From contig NW_024037074.1 in assembly GCF_015706575.1 (NCBI RefSeq), positions 5,828,001 to 5,892,000 on the forward strand: a stretch of 64,000 nt of DNA, written 5' to 3'. This DNA is from Patiria miniata. Its lineage: Eukaryota; Echinodermata; Asteroidea; Valvatida; Asterinidae. Each line of letters begins with the position of its first letter. Position 1 is the stretch's first letter. Positions 1 to 10,260 of the stretch are shown here, one piece after another. The position numbers were made by a program, and so were the translations under genes. The notes beneath the pieces are model-generated. The model was not told where the DNA came from. It made no database searches and worked only from the letters and a program-made list of their open reading frames with translations.

Positions 1-235
1 AATCAGCTCAGTGAGAACGTGTCTCGAACACTGAATTCAGGCCCAATTCAAAACATGACTCAGCAACTTTTGATTCAAAATCGAGATTCTAGAATATTGT
101 TTTCTCGGAATATGCATCATTCACTAAGCGGAAACTTCATCAGGTTAGTCGTTCGATCATCAGGCACCCTTCTTTAGATTTTGAGCACTTTTGTTGCTTC
201 AAACGAACATAATGCACAAATTGCAAATGATGGAC
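1..235 (+). repeat. Dispersed repeat R1, copy 1 (cut by window start)
   Basis: About 190 bases align in the same orientation with 23690-23880. Shared stretches include CAATTCAAAACATGACTC, AGAATATTGTTTTC, AAACTTCATCAGGTTA and TTTAGATTTTGA. The copies differ by scattered substitutions and short gaps, so they are old. No terminal repeats or coding capacity are visible, and the left end lies outside the window. The class is unknown. Confidence 0.6.
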
Positions 236-639
236 GCTACCTTTTAAATTAGTAAGACCATCCAGAGTGCGGTCACCCTCTGGTCACCCATCCATCATCC
301 GTACTCTGGAGATTTCATCAAGACCGCTTTTAATTAACAATCCCAAACTAATAAAAACAAAGAGTAACATGCATGATGGCCTTTACATATAAGCATCAGT
401 GTCTGTTTTCACCGCCCAATTGCTAATGTTTCCATGATCGCTGTGTTTATAAGCTTAAGGTGCTATAAAATATTATTGCTGGTAATCGTGTTGCAAACGC
501 ATCAGTCACAATGACTGATAGGTAGATTGTCAGATGTTAATGGTTTAACCCCAAATTAACATAAATTATAATAACATACGTGTACACGCAGCTGTGAGGG
601 GCCACCTACTGGTGTGACTGGCTTTAATTATTCGACCAC
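236..639. other. No recognised feature
   Basis: A+T-rich single-copy-looking DNA. It has a TATA-like string (GCTATAAAATATT) near 461, but no reading frame, CCAAT box or start-site context to go with it. Confidence 0.5.
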
Positions 640-760
640 ATACAGGACAACATATGTCCCTGTACCATCCTAATCCGCCCTGCCCATTACTCCCAGAAAC
701 AGTCCGAGCATCAGTTATACAATGTTATATATTGAGGTGCAGGTACAAATGGTTTAATTC
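640..760 (+). repeat. Dispersed repeat R2, copy a (weak)
   Basis: Weak match to the repeats near 1300, 22690 and (reversed) 39085. The shared theme is a run of CCCTGTAC, CCTGCCCATTACTCCC and CAATG-type words followed by A+T-rich sequence. This is the most diverged of the four copies and could be a chance resemblance. Confidence 0.25.
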
Positions 761-1294
761 CATAGCTGTTACATTCTTGACTTCATATAGACAGTAGTAT
801 TACTAATTAAAAAAAAACAAGTGCAGCTGACATATTCAACGTTTAGTGCTCCATGCGAAAGTACCCCCTCAACGGTAAGGAAGGGAGAGTTGGGGGAGAC
901 CACTTAGACTTGGAGAGACATTCGAACACATTGCCGACAACGCCTCATGCTCACGTAATACCCTATGGCTTTGTGCACAATCAAAATAAAATTAGCCGTG
1001 CGTACTTCGCGCCATAAGCGCGAAACGGTACGCGCATGCGGTGTGTCCTGTCGACAGGGTTTCCAAAAGTGGTTACAGAGCGCCCTCTCTTGTTCACGCA
1101 CGGAGCCCATAGATCCCTGCTAAGTGCCCAAGCAAGCAGTAATTGCAAGGTCAGGGTATAAAATAAGCCAAGGTTCAGCCACAGTAAGTAGTTTTCTAGA
1201 CTAAGCAAGATTAGGAACATGAGCACACGGCAATGAAATTAGGAGGAACAGCTGCCAGGACCATATTTGAGACGGATGAACTTTATTTATGAAC
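761..1294. other. No gene; contains a CpG-rich patch
   Basis: A CpG-dense segment at about 995-1060 has several GCG/CGC words, including TACTTCGCGCCATAAGCGCG. A similar phrase (GTACTTCGCG) recurs in repeat R3 at 5430. The two minus-strand frames here overlap each other and neither looks like a known protein. Confidence 0.4.
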
Positions 1295-1410
1295 TTTTTT
1301 TAACACATTATTAGTCCTACCATCCATCCTATTAGTCCTATTGCTCCCTGTACTGGCCAAAACTGCCCAAGCGCTCAATGGTTTATTTATTCATCAGGGA
1401 ATGAATGAAA
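1295..1410 (+). repeat. Dispersed repeat R2, copy b
   Basis: Shares the block CTCCCTGTACTG...AACTGCCC...CTCAATGGTTTATTTATT...CATCAGGGAAT with 22690-22790, and in reverse orientation with 39085-39190. Ends are not definable from the copies present. Confidence 0.4.
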
Positions 1411-1764
1411 TGACAGTGATGTAGTCGAGACCATCACAAGACCAGGTCTATGGAATATCCCCTTGCACAGATATGGGAGCAGATTCAGCGATTAATTATG
1501 CAAAACAAGACTGCGTCTTGACCTCACGATTCTGACCACTCAGTGGGCGTCTGACCATTCATCGGGTCTTCGGTTACCTATTGTCATAGACATCTATAAA
1601 TTAACCCTAGATGCGACATCTTATGATTCTGCTTTTAGTACCAGGGTTTTGTGAATTGAGCAAAAATAGGTTGCTTCACGCGGCCTGTAACGATATGTTA
1701 CGCTATGTGCGGATGTCCTGTGGCTCCGATTGATCATCACATCATATTTTAAATAATGCCCGTA
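1411..1764. other. No recognised feature
   Basis: Unremarkable sequence leading into the promoter-like cluster. An ATTGATC word at about 1730, followed by ATCATATTTTAAATAATG, partly resembles the CCAAT/ATTTTAATG segment just downstream, so a small local duplication is possible. Confidence 0.4.
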
Positions 1765-1865
1765 ATTGACCAATCAACGCGTGATATTTTAATGAAATGA
1801 CGTCACCTCGATTCCGATTGGCTAGCACAGGTCGCATAAATTTACATGCTTAGATATATCAGACG
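1765..1865 (+). promoter_or_regulatory. Promoter-like cluster (CCAAT, CRE, inverted CCAAT, TATA-like)
   Basis: In order on the plus strand: CCAAT at 1770-1774, a perfect CRE octamer TGACGTCA at 1798-1805, an inverted CCAAT (ATTGG) at 1817-1821, a TATA-like GCATAAATTTAC near 1834, and pyrimidine-A initiator-like ATATCAGACG near 1855. Spacing suits an RNA polymerase II core promoter with a start near 1860. Downstream, the first ATG (about 1999) opens only a short frame. It could be a host promoter, a mobile-element promoter or chance. Confidence 0.3.
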
Positions 1866-2129
1866 TTGGACCAGAGACAGAGACGGTTCCATTGACAACG
1901 AGTGATACTCAGACTATACAATACCACACACAAGATCAATTGTAGAGCCAATCCCATTGGAGTCCTCTTAAGTCTGTCAAGCTAACCTATAGCTAAACAT
2001 GAATCTATCAACTGAAACCCATTATCAGAATGAGCATTCTCTCTCTAAGAGCAGCTTTCAACTTTGATAATTCCCTCACATAGAAAACCACCAACAAAGA
2101 AATACCCACTTCAAACAATCGGGGAAATA

Positions 2130-2322
2130 TAAGAAATCGCCTGGAGAGAGCAAGTGAGCAAGTCACTCCCGATTCATCCCATCCGAGACGATTTCATCAA
2201 ATGTGTTTTTGCAAACCTGCCCCAAATTGATCAAGAAGAAATCGGCGAAATAGCATTGTTCAATAGTGAGCCGGGACACGTATCTATGTCGCTTAGATCT
2301 GCGGGCCATTTTACGACATAAG
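2130..2322 (+). other. Stop-free stretch of about 63 codons, unrecognised
   Basis: One plus-strand frame is open between two stops, with mixed charged and hydrophobic residues (for example LPQIDQEEIGEIALFNSEPG). It starts about 270 bases downstream of the promoter-like cluster. It has no upstream ATG in frame, no convincing acceptor and no family I recognise. Open stretches of this length are expected many times by chance in 64 kb. Confidence 0.15.
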
Positions 2323-5171
2323 GTGACTTGAACGATGAGGATGAGGCAACTCCCCAGTGTTTGCAGACGTGCAGTGAGCGGCAGAAGAGGGGATATGATT
2401 CGGACTTTACAGTCCCTGCTCTGTCAACACTCTCATCATTTTTGCCAGGAGTCGAGATGTGACATATTTGGGACAGCACTTGCAATAATCCTGATTGTTT
2501 CAGATGGAATGAAGGAGTGGACGTGTTTCCCCCACCCCCCCCCCCTCCCACACACACACCCACGGGAATCACAGCAATTTTGTCAATTTTCAGAGCAATC
2601 GAAAAAAGATCCATTACAGAATACGTGACAATGTATTGTTAACGGTGATACCGATCAGAAACACGGCCGAACAATTGGTAATCTTCTTGTTCCTTCAATA
2701 TAAAAAATAACAAACATGGTTTGCAAAACAAGTATATACTCTTATGGTAAGTCTACCGTGGGAGTTTGTAGCCAACTGGACAGCAAGAAAGGTCATAGGA
2801 TATACAGGCAAACAAGCAGACAGGTTCAACAACATTAATGTGGGGGAGTTGGTTTTATTTGTGAATTGCCATTTTTTGAATTGAACTTTCAAGCAAAGAC
2901 GCAAACGGGAAAAGTTACAATGATGTAAACAAGGAAGAATTCCAGCTGTTTGAAATTAAAATTTCACATTGATTGTATTTCACAAAAGCTCCATCAACTG
3001 ATGTTATTTCAGCCCACCACACAATTTACATAACTTGGATCATCTTAATATTTTGATAGAAATAAAAGATCTATATTTTTCCCTCTGAAGTCTTGGTGCT
3101 ATTACATCAAATTACAAAATATGGATCGACTCATATTTTTTTCTTTGACCCAACAAAAGGGCCTTCTCTGCAAACCCTTCTAAGAAAACATTTTATACTG
3201 ACGCAAATTATAAGCGAATTGCCCCTCATCAATGAGGCATCTGTATCTAAGAAAATACTTGAGAACCTGAGTTCTCCCTTTTTCTGAAAAATATTCATCA
3301 AAGTTTCCTATAAATTCAGTTCTGCATTGAGCTGCTGCAGTGAAACACTCAATTTAGAAAATTGATATTCTCTGCTAAGTTGGGGGGGGGGGGGGGGGGT
3401 GTCAGGCTGATTCTGTAGTGGTATAAACCCAAGGCTAACAACTAATCTCTGGAAAGTTTGGGCAGAGATTTTAGGTTTCCTCTTTATTGTGTTGATGTAA
3501 TTCTTGGAAAAACACATGGTACAGCCAGAGTTCATTCATTTCACTGGCAAATCAAATATTCTTTGTAAAACCCTGACGATGCAGAAGCAATTATCATTTC
3601 AACCGGACTTTGGAACATTCACGCCGGCTAGTAATCAACCAATGATCCATATGTCTTGGATATCAGAGCTTAAGGTTTACGGAAAGATCACAAATCACCA
3701 AAGTTATTGTTCCTGAACTTAAGTTGTGTTTGAGAACAAGCCGCCAAAAAATTCGGAAGAGCAAAACATCCAGTGGTAATACATCTTGGATTATTCGGAA
3801 CAACTCGCATTTAAATTTTAGATTAATTTTTCTATTACCCGAGTATCAATGAAGATTTATCAAAACTTGTGAGTGCTTCCGAAATTAATTTACAGTGGCT
3901 TTGGTAGAGCATCTGGATACAACAAGGGCTCTACATCCTAATCACCTTTCCGAAGCCAAGGAATATTATCAGCCTGCTGGAAAGTGAAAACTGACTTCTT
4001 CAGATCACATGCACCTGCAAAGAGCTCTAGTACCATGGCCATCCACTGGACAAAACAATGAGACTTGCTGAGAAGGGACGAAATTGAGGAAGACGTCGGG
4101 GAAAAAAACCCTGCTGTACAGCAAGCCAAAGGGAGATTCTTTGTAACAGGTTTCATCCAAACACAAGGCCAAGAGCCACTCAAGATGAGGGTCTACCAAC
4201 TAGAAAGTACAGGAATGAGCATAGAGAGTTATATGACAGGAAGCATCCGTTCAAATATCTTAGGACCTATGAAAGATTATACATGTAGGTATCGGTAGAT
4301 TCGGTTAGAAAGTTCAAGAAAGAGGTAGTGCAAGGGAAAAAGTTGACAAAAATCAAGCAGCACTAGAACGCTTGCAAGTGCCGGCAAGGAAATTAGTGAT
4401 GGGAGGCCACTGGAAATATGAAGAAAAAAAAGCAGTGAACAACTTTTTGGAAAAAAAAGAAGACAGGACACAGACAGGATGAGGAAGGAGTGGGAGTAAG
4501 AGGAAATTTTTCAAGATGGGAACAGGCAGATAAGGGTAAGACATAAAAGAGAATTATGATCGATGACGGACATTAAACCCAACTGATGGATCAAAAGATG
4601 GGACCCATGTACAAAAAGCAGACAGGTGGAACAGGTGGGTGGACGTCTGCGACGGAACATTTCTATATTCACAGGAAAGCTTAGCATTGGGTAGATGGAT
4701 TAAGGGAAATTATGAAAGAATCGAGTGATTGGATGTGTCTGGCACGGGATTCGATGCAGGACAGACATCCAGGATCTCCGAGTCTCCGAAGAATTCTGAG
4801 TTGTCTATCCTCAGTGTATCACCCACTCATTACCCCCACACTAAAATACAGAAGCAGTGATAAAAAGTATGAACAAACAACTTACAAAACAAACATTGTG
4901 GAAAGGCGATTCAAAACAGCAATTATGTGATAAAATTGCATCAGTTTGCAATCTTTTTCAAGCGAATACACCTTAGTATTTTAGAGGAAGGTGCAGTACA
5001 ACGAAAATGTAAATCAGGCTGGATACCTCAGTTGCGAAAGAACTAAAACAAAACTTGTACAAAATTCTTAATTTTTTCTCTTTTCAATTTTTCCGTTTTT
5101 TTGGTACAAATTACTTTTAGTCAACTTATTTCTATCTTAAGTTTAAAAAAAAAAAATTTCTGTAACCTTTT
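2323..5171. other. No gene recognised; low-complexity patches
   Basis: Contains a C-rich/CA tract at about 2529-2560, the 18-G run at 3382-3399, and a purine-rich strand at about 4380-4510 (many GGA/GAA/AAA words). Around 5080-5160 it is T-rich and A-rich. Short frames occur on both strands (for example near 3938-4298) and overlap in antisense. None has recognisable motifs. Confidence 0.5.
3382..3399 (+). repeat. (G)18 homopolymer
   Basis: Eighteen consecutive G residues flanked by T on both sides. It is the longest uninterrupted G run seen in the window and a likely polymorphic site. Confidence 0.9.
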
Positions 5172-5545
5172 AAAATGGGAATAAGTGTGCTTGGCCGGTT
5201 TTAGACAATTACGTTTAAAACTGGCTAGGGGCCTGGATTCGGATTCGGCTTGGGCCATTATCCCCATCCAGGCCCCTAAAACGTGTTTGTTTAATTCTAG
5301 CCAAGCACATATTTATTCCCATTCATAAATACCTTTTGGACAAAAAGTCAAAACACCCTCTGGCCATGTCAATGGTATGTGCCTCGCACGCGTAATGCTA
5401 AAAATCTCCTTATATGGAAATTAAGAATACGGTGCGTACTTCGCGATGTATAGTGCAGAACGCAGAGGTGTTTTACCGGTGGTTTAATATCGACCACGTG
5501 ACGGGCTCTGGACCAATAGGAATTAGTAAACTAACTCAGGGATTA
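5172..5545 (+). repeat. Dispersed repeat R3, copy 1, with internal foldback
   Basis: Aligns with 29158-29810. Shared blocks include GCTTGGGCCATTATC, TTATTCCCATTCATAAATAC, AAATCTCCT(T/C)ATATGGA and GACCAATAGGAAT. Inside, a foldback is visible: AATGGGAATAAGTGTGCTTG near 5173 faces its near-complement near 5300-5326, and TAGGGGCCTGGAT faces ATCCAGGCCCCTA at the core. The right part carries a CCAAT box and CpG-rich words. A non-autonomous DNA element is likely; no target duplication could be fixed. Confidence 0.55.
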
Positions 5546-5995
5546 GCGAATAGCCATTTTCACTTGGCTTACTCTAAAAACAATCACTTTAATATCTATC
5601 TTTACACCTGTTAAAAAAAACCTGTGAAAAAAATGATTGAACAAACAAGCACAATTACTTCAGAAACAAAGAGACTGCAACAGAAACAAGTAGACAAGGT
5701 GCTTCGAGCCAGTCAGGTCAAATACATGCATTATACAACTATCTTCCTGTTTGTGGTTGACCCGACCCATCTCAGAGTACGCACGCTCCTGCAAAACAAA
5801 TTAGGCTCGCTTCGCTTTAGTAGCGATTCCCCGCAAATTGAAACGGACGGGAGGAGTTGTTTTGCAACTTCTCTCGGTCAGTTGCCGGAGATCAACACTT
5901 ATTCCGATTGAGAAAACTACACCAACCCCAAGCACCACCCCCCCCCCCTTTCCTTTAAACTTACAACTCATCTGCCTAAAAGCTTCTCTCCACAG
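5546..5995. other. No gene recognised
   Basis: Includes a moderately CpG-rich stretch at 5760-5900 and an 11-C run at 5938-5948. A pyrimidine-rich tract ending in CACAG (5991-5995) precedes the candidate exon described next. Confidence 0.4.
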
Positions 5996-6214
5996 CTGAT
6001 ACCTGTAAGTTTGAGTGGGAGCAAAATCAGACACCAAGAAGATAGCGTTGTCCAAGTAAAGATCTCACAGACATCGGATATTTTTATTATGCACCATGAC
6101 CTGGCCTGGACAGAGACATCAACAACACTTGGTTGGGTTTTTTTTGGAAACCGAAACAGTTTTGGACAAGAAGTTGTTGTTTTGCCAAAAGATCCTGTAT
6201 CCTCAGTGGGATAA
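5996..6214 (+). other. Candidate terminal exon, low support
   Basis: A splice-acceptor-like tract (AAAGCTTCTCTCCACAG) is followed by 72 open codons ending in TAA at 6212-6214. The peptide is mixed, with beta-strand-like segments (for example SVVQVKISQTSDIFIMHH). No family is recognised. The same DNA is also open on the minus strand for 107 codons (5968-6291), so openness is not evidence of coding. A GTAAGT at 6004 would also allow a 9-nt exon. Chance is the default explanation. Confidence 0.15.
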
Positions 6215-7789
6215 GTGCTGTTTTGAGAGCGATAGCTCAAGTCTAAAGTCACACGATACCCCGACTTAAGATATTTGCCCTTATACTGCAAGGGAATTTA
6301 GCATGGATTTATGCACGGTAAAATGAATCTGATGGGACATTGATTTGGATGACTTTACTCTCGTCTTAATGGATGAACATCGCCCACTACTTCGAGGAAA
6401 CAAAAGAGGAAAGGAAAAAGCAGGAGAATAATGGAGTGTACTGTTTGTCGAAGGCTTCAAATTACAATCCGCTTGAATTAGTATCTGCTTTACAGGCAAA
6501 ATATCATCATTTCCAGCACGGGCCTATTCACTCCAAATGTCAGATACCCAAGACCTCTTCAAATTGTCAAAAAAATACCAAAAAAACCACAGCGCCAATG
6601 CCAAATTCTAAATGTCATACGGCTCCGTATCCCCGAGTACTGTTTACACAGAACCTTCTTCAAAAGGAAGACAGCAGATTACAAAAGGATAATTATTCGA
6701 GCAAATTTCAACTGATACGCTTCTTGTTTTGATACAGGACGGACTCCATGGAAATGCTCTCCGATTAGATTTGAATCCTGTAGCACACACTGCACATACA
6801 TCGTGCCCTTGGCATTTCAAGGGTTCTGTAATTTCTTCAAACTTTGAGCAGGGCGATGAGGTCACAGATTTCCTTTAATCTTTGACTTTCAATGGACAAT
6901 GGATGTCTCTGCAAACTTGAAATAACAGTGATAATTTCTTTGAAAATGCACTGAATCTTTGAGGCCACGTCACAGGGGGAAATTTACCGGCAATTTTTTT
7001 TTGCAGGCCATCTCCAAGGTAAAAACGATGGGCAGGAATGTTTCTGAGGAATAAAACTGTTCGAAACATCATCTCAAAGGTTTTCTTATAGCTTTCAATT
7101 CACTCACAATGAGTTGCCGACAATTAGTTACCTGTCGTCTACAATACGAACACTTTCAGCTCTGCCCCCACCCCACCTCTACCTAGTTACCTTTTGATCT
7201 GCGAGTGAACCAACCAAAATTCTAACAAAATGGGATCTAAGACAAGCAAGGGCGTCACAACGAGTCTGCAAACAGCGAAAAAAAAAAAACTCTGCAGCTG
7301 TGTTTTTTCCCTACACTGTCCCCAAAATGAATGTAACTGGAATAGCAATCTAACGTCCAGTTACTGCCTTCCCCATCAGTACTAATGGATTTGTCAAAGG
7401 ACGTCAATTGATTTTTTTTTTCTCCGCTTCTGTTTTCGTTTAGCAGATCAATCCCTCCCCGTTGCTGTATCAGTTATTGCAAGCTCATAACACCGGAGCC
7501 AATACTACTCGGGAGAAAAGTTCAAAGGATTTAGGAGTTCAAAATGCTCATTCCCTTTTTTTGTTTCTTTACTCACAAAACTAAATTTACTTTACAAATC
7601 CATACATTTAAACATGCCTTTAGTAAGGTTGGGTGTACTACATCTGTCAATACTTAAGCTATCACTGCACATGGAAGAAATAAGAAACACCATAGCACAC
7701 GCTACTGTGTAATTCCAAAATGAAAAAAAAAATTATTTACATTCTTCAGGAGCAAAATCCTAAAATCCACTACAAAATCTGTTGATATG
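6215..7789. other. No recognised feature
   Basis: Short overlapping frames on both strands (longest about 119 codons, plus strand, 6373-6732) lack domains or bias. A-runs occur near 7275 and 7722 and T-runs near 6995 and 7412. Confidence 0.5.
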
Positions 7790-7805
7790 CCCCCCCCCCC
7801 CCCCC
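7790..7805 (+). repeat. (C)16 homopolymer
   Basis: Sixteen consecutive C residues, immediately followed by the start of repeat R4, suggesting the run lies at or just outside the element edge. Confidence 0.85.
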
Positions 7806-7819
7806 ATCCCAAGTAAGAT

Positions 7820-8140
7820 GATCTGATACACCATGCCCTCTAGAGACATGCACACAATAGGGAACAAAATTGATTGTATACGTCTCCACAGAGCAATTTT
7901 TATAGATGAATACGTCTCCACAAGGTTTTCACGAAATAGATATATGAATTTTACTCAAAAACTAGGAATTTCCAAGGTATGTTGATTTGTCGCAAATGGT
8001 AGAGTTTTAGAAAAGGGATTCTAAGTCTGAATTTCAACCAAGGAAATTAATTTTAAGCATTTTGAAACTGTACTTTCAAACTCGAAAACTTTAGTACACG
8101 AGAACAAAGAAATGTCTGCAATAGGATACAAATTTCAGTA
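7820..8140 (+). repeat. Dispersed repeat R4, copy 1
   Basis: Matches 54647-54970 in reverse orientation over its whole length, roughly 85-90 percent by eye. Shared words include GACATGCACACAATAGGGAA, GATGAATACGTCTCCACAAG, CGCAAATGGTAGAGTTTTAG and TTTTGAAACTGTACTTTCAA. The word ACGTCTCCACA occurs twice inside. No inverted termini or open frame were found. An unclassified mobile element is the simplest reading. Confidence 0.7.
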
Positions 8141-8376
8141 TGTCTGTTGACGTAAAATGCAATCCAAGCTCCAGAAGCTCAACATTATACAGGGTGGGGT
8201 GGAAACTTGTAAACATGCTGCAAGGAGGACAGGAAAGTATGTCACTTGATGGCCAATTGATATTTTTGTACACAATGAGCATATTGTCACAAAATACAGA
8301 CCATTTGACACTTTTAGTCCTTTTTATAAACTAAACAAGACAACACAAAAGTGAGAAAAAAATATATAAACTTCAC

Positions 8377-8540
8377 CTCCATGGGCTGAATGCGTCCGGC
8401 AGACTGAGTGCTCTCTTCCTGGGGCGGTACGGAAGGATCACTGGCAACTGAGCCTCTGTCTTCGGCTCCATCAGAGGTGAGTTGCAAGCCACCGAGCACC
8501 TCCTAAACGACCGCCGGCTGAACCTCTTCATGTGTGCCAT
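8377..8540 (-). CDS. Candidate first coding exon, unrecognised (minus strand)
   Basis: An ATG at 8540 in a strong context (TTTGCCATGGCA) opens 54 codons that run into a good donor (CCATGGAG|GTGAAG; donor at 8376-8371). The peptide begins MAHMKRFSRRSFRRC and is basic, ending with a Pro/Arg-rich part (RPRKRALSLPDAFSPW). A second frame is also open across the exon. G+C and CpG are higher than in the neighbouring DNA. Upstream on the same strand, a CpG-rich patch with a donor at 10127 could be a 5' untranslated exon. No family is recognised, no strong acceptor was found just upstream, and no following exon was found. Confidence 0.28.
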
Positions 8541-10126
8541 GGCAAAGTCTTTAGTTCTTTTTTTTACGTCAGAAATGTTTCGACAGGAGTTTCAACTTTG
8601 GTCAAGATTCCAAATGACTCAAGATCTCACAATTCCAATCCACAAATGACTAGATGGTAAACTGGAGCGAGCTGGACTTATTTTTTTTGGAAAATGTTTT
8701 GACGATCAAAATGTTTTAAATGTTCAAGTTTTAACATTTGTCAGCAAGACTCCAGAAATTCAATTGCAGCAAGCTGGAATACTGTCCATTTTAAGAATCT
8801 TGTCATCTGAAAAGTTTTGACTGTTGATCTACAAAATTCTCAGAGAGGTCCTCTGACGAGCACTCACACAGTCAAACAGTATGCATCTGATACTTATGAC
8901 ATGCACAGTACTGAAGCTTACTCATCTGGTACATGTATCTCACGCAGTCAAATGTGGTAAAATACTTCAACAACTTTTAGCACAGAACGACGCAGATAAC
9001 AGTCATTTCAGTTCCAGATGTTAAGTATGTGCAACTTCACATAACACACAGAACTTGAATGTCTTTAACATCATTTGTACTATACTCTGGATGGGCGATC
9101 AATGCAAACATTTAAAAGTGCATTCTCTGTTGCAACATTCTGACCGCGGGCTGATTAATACTCTAACGATCCGCGTCAAGCTACACGGTCTGATAGACCT
9201 CTGACGGAACAACCTCTTAGTCTACACAGATGACTGGCCGGCCAGAGCCACAAACACCGGCAGTTCATGCAAGCGGTGCAACGATTTATGAAGATGTGAC
9301 CGGGTGAATGTCAAATGAAGATCAGAAGATCCTCCTCCCAAACAACAATCAAAGCGTGACTGAATCGTGGGTAACGCAAAGTCAAAGATTTACCAAAACG
9401 GGCCGAGGGGCACTTGGGATGCCTTCACTCCCTAGCTGCATCAACTGTACATCTGCCCGTCAACTCTCAAAAAGCCAGATGCGCGTCAATTGCCGTAACA
9501 CTGGAATCTTGTTGATCACAAGTTAATACTTGCCCATACTTTGTACTCGCAGCAACACTTTCAGAAGGTTGCAACCAACCCCGGACAAATCTCGATGTTA
9601 ATAAGTTGTGAAGCAGATTTTCTTTGCCATCACCATCATCATCAGTGACTTCATCAACTGCAGACTGGCAACGATGACACACAGTTCTGGTCAGTTTGAT
9701 GATCTGCTCATCAGATTCAATCAGTGATTACTTTTTTTTGAACTGAAGATGTCACAGATCAGAGGTGTTGTGGCGAAAGCAAATACGCCGCCTCGAGCCT
9801 CTGTGCGTAGCAATCTGTTCACTCGATCAAGTTTCTTTTTTTAATGTCTGTTGATTACATCTACAGCTCTTGAAATATCTTCAGCAGCCTGAGAGAGCAA
9901 CTTGAAGAAATTCCATTCATTAGTTAATGGTCAAAGCAGACCCCGCAACAGTCCAGATAGCAGTGAGGTTTCTGTACTGACTTCCCATTTGATATAACAG
10001 ATGTACACACAAGCGTTCTGGTCTTCCAAAGACCATCGGGACATCAGATATAAACGTATCCGACTAGCCAGACAACCAGCTAAACAGCGACAGCTCAGTG
10101 CACAACCCCCCACAGCTGCTAAAAGC
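8541..10126. other. No gene recognised; possible intron of the minus-strand candidate
   Basis: Mixed composition with some CpG (9145-9250 and 9780-9800). Frames at 9308-9526 (+) and 9467-9682 (-) overlap head to tail and have no motifs. If the exon at 8377-8540 is real, this would be its first intron and part of its 5' region. Confidence 0.35.
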
Positions 10127-10260
10127 ACTCACCGAAATCCCGGCTCATTAAGAATGTTTGATGAACCGCTGACTTGGGAGCGTGCCGATGCCAAACTGAG
10201 TCTGCGAATGCAGAGAGCCGCGTGATATCCTATCTGTACACTTGAGATGAAGCACAGATG
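10127..10260 (-). promoter_or_regulatory. Candidate 5' untranslated exon with splice donor (minus strand)
   Basis: On the minus strand the CpG-bearing sequence upstream ends in GGGATTTCG|GTGAGTGC, a good donor (exon side ends at 10133). The same segment contains several CGC/GCG words (10180-10225), unusual for this window. It lies about 1.6 kb upstream of the candidate first coding exon at 8540, so a non-coding exon 1 is possible. No core promoter element was recognised. Confidence 0.2.
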
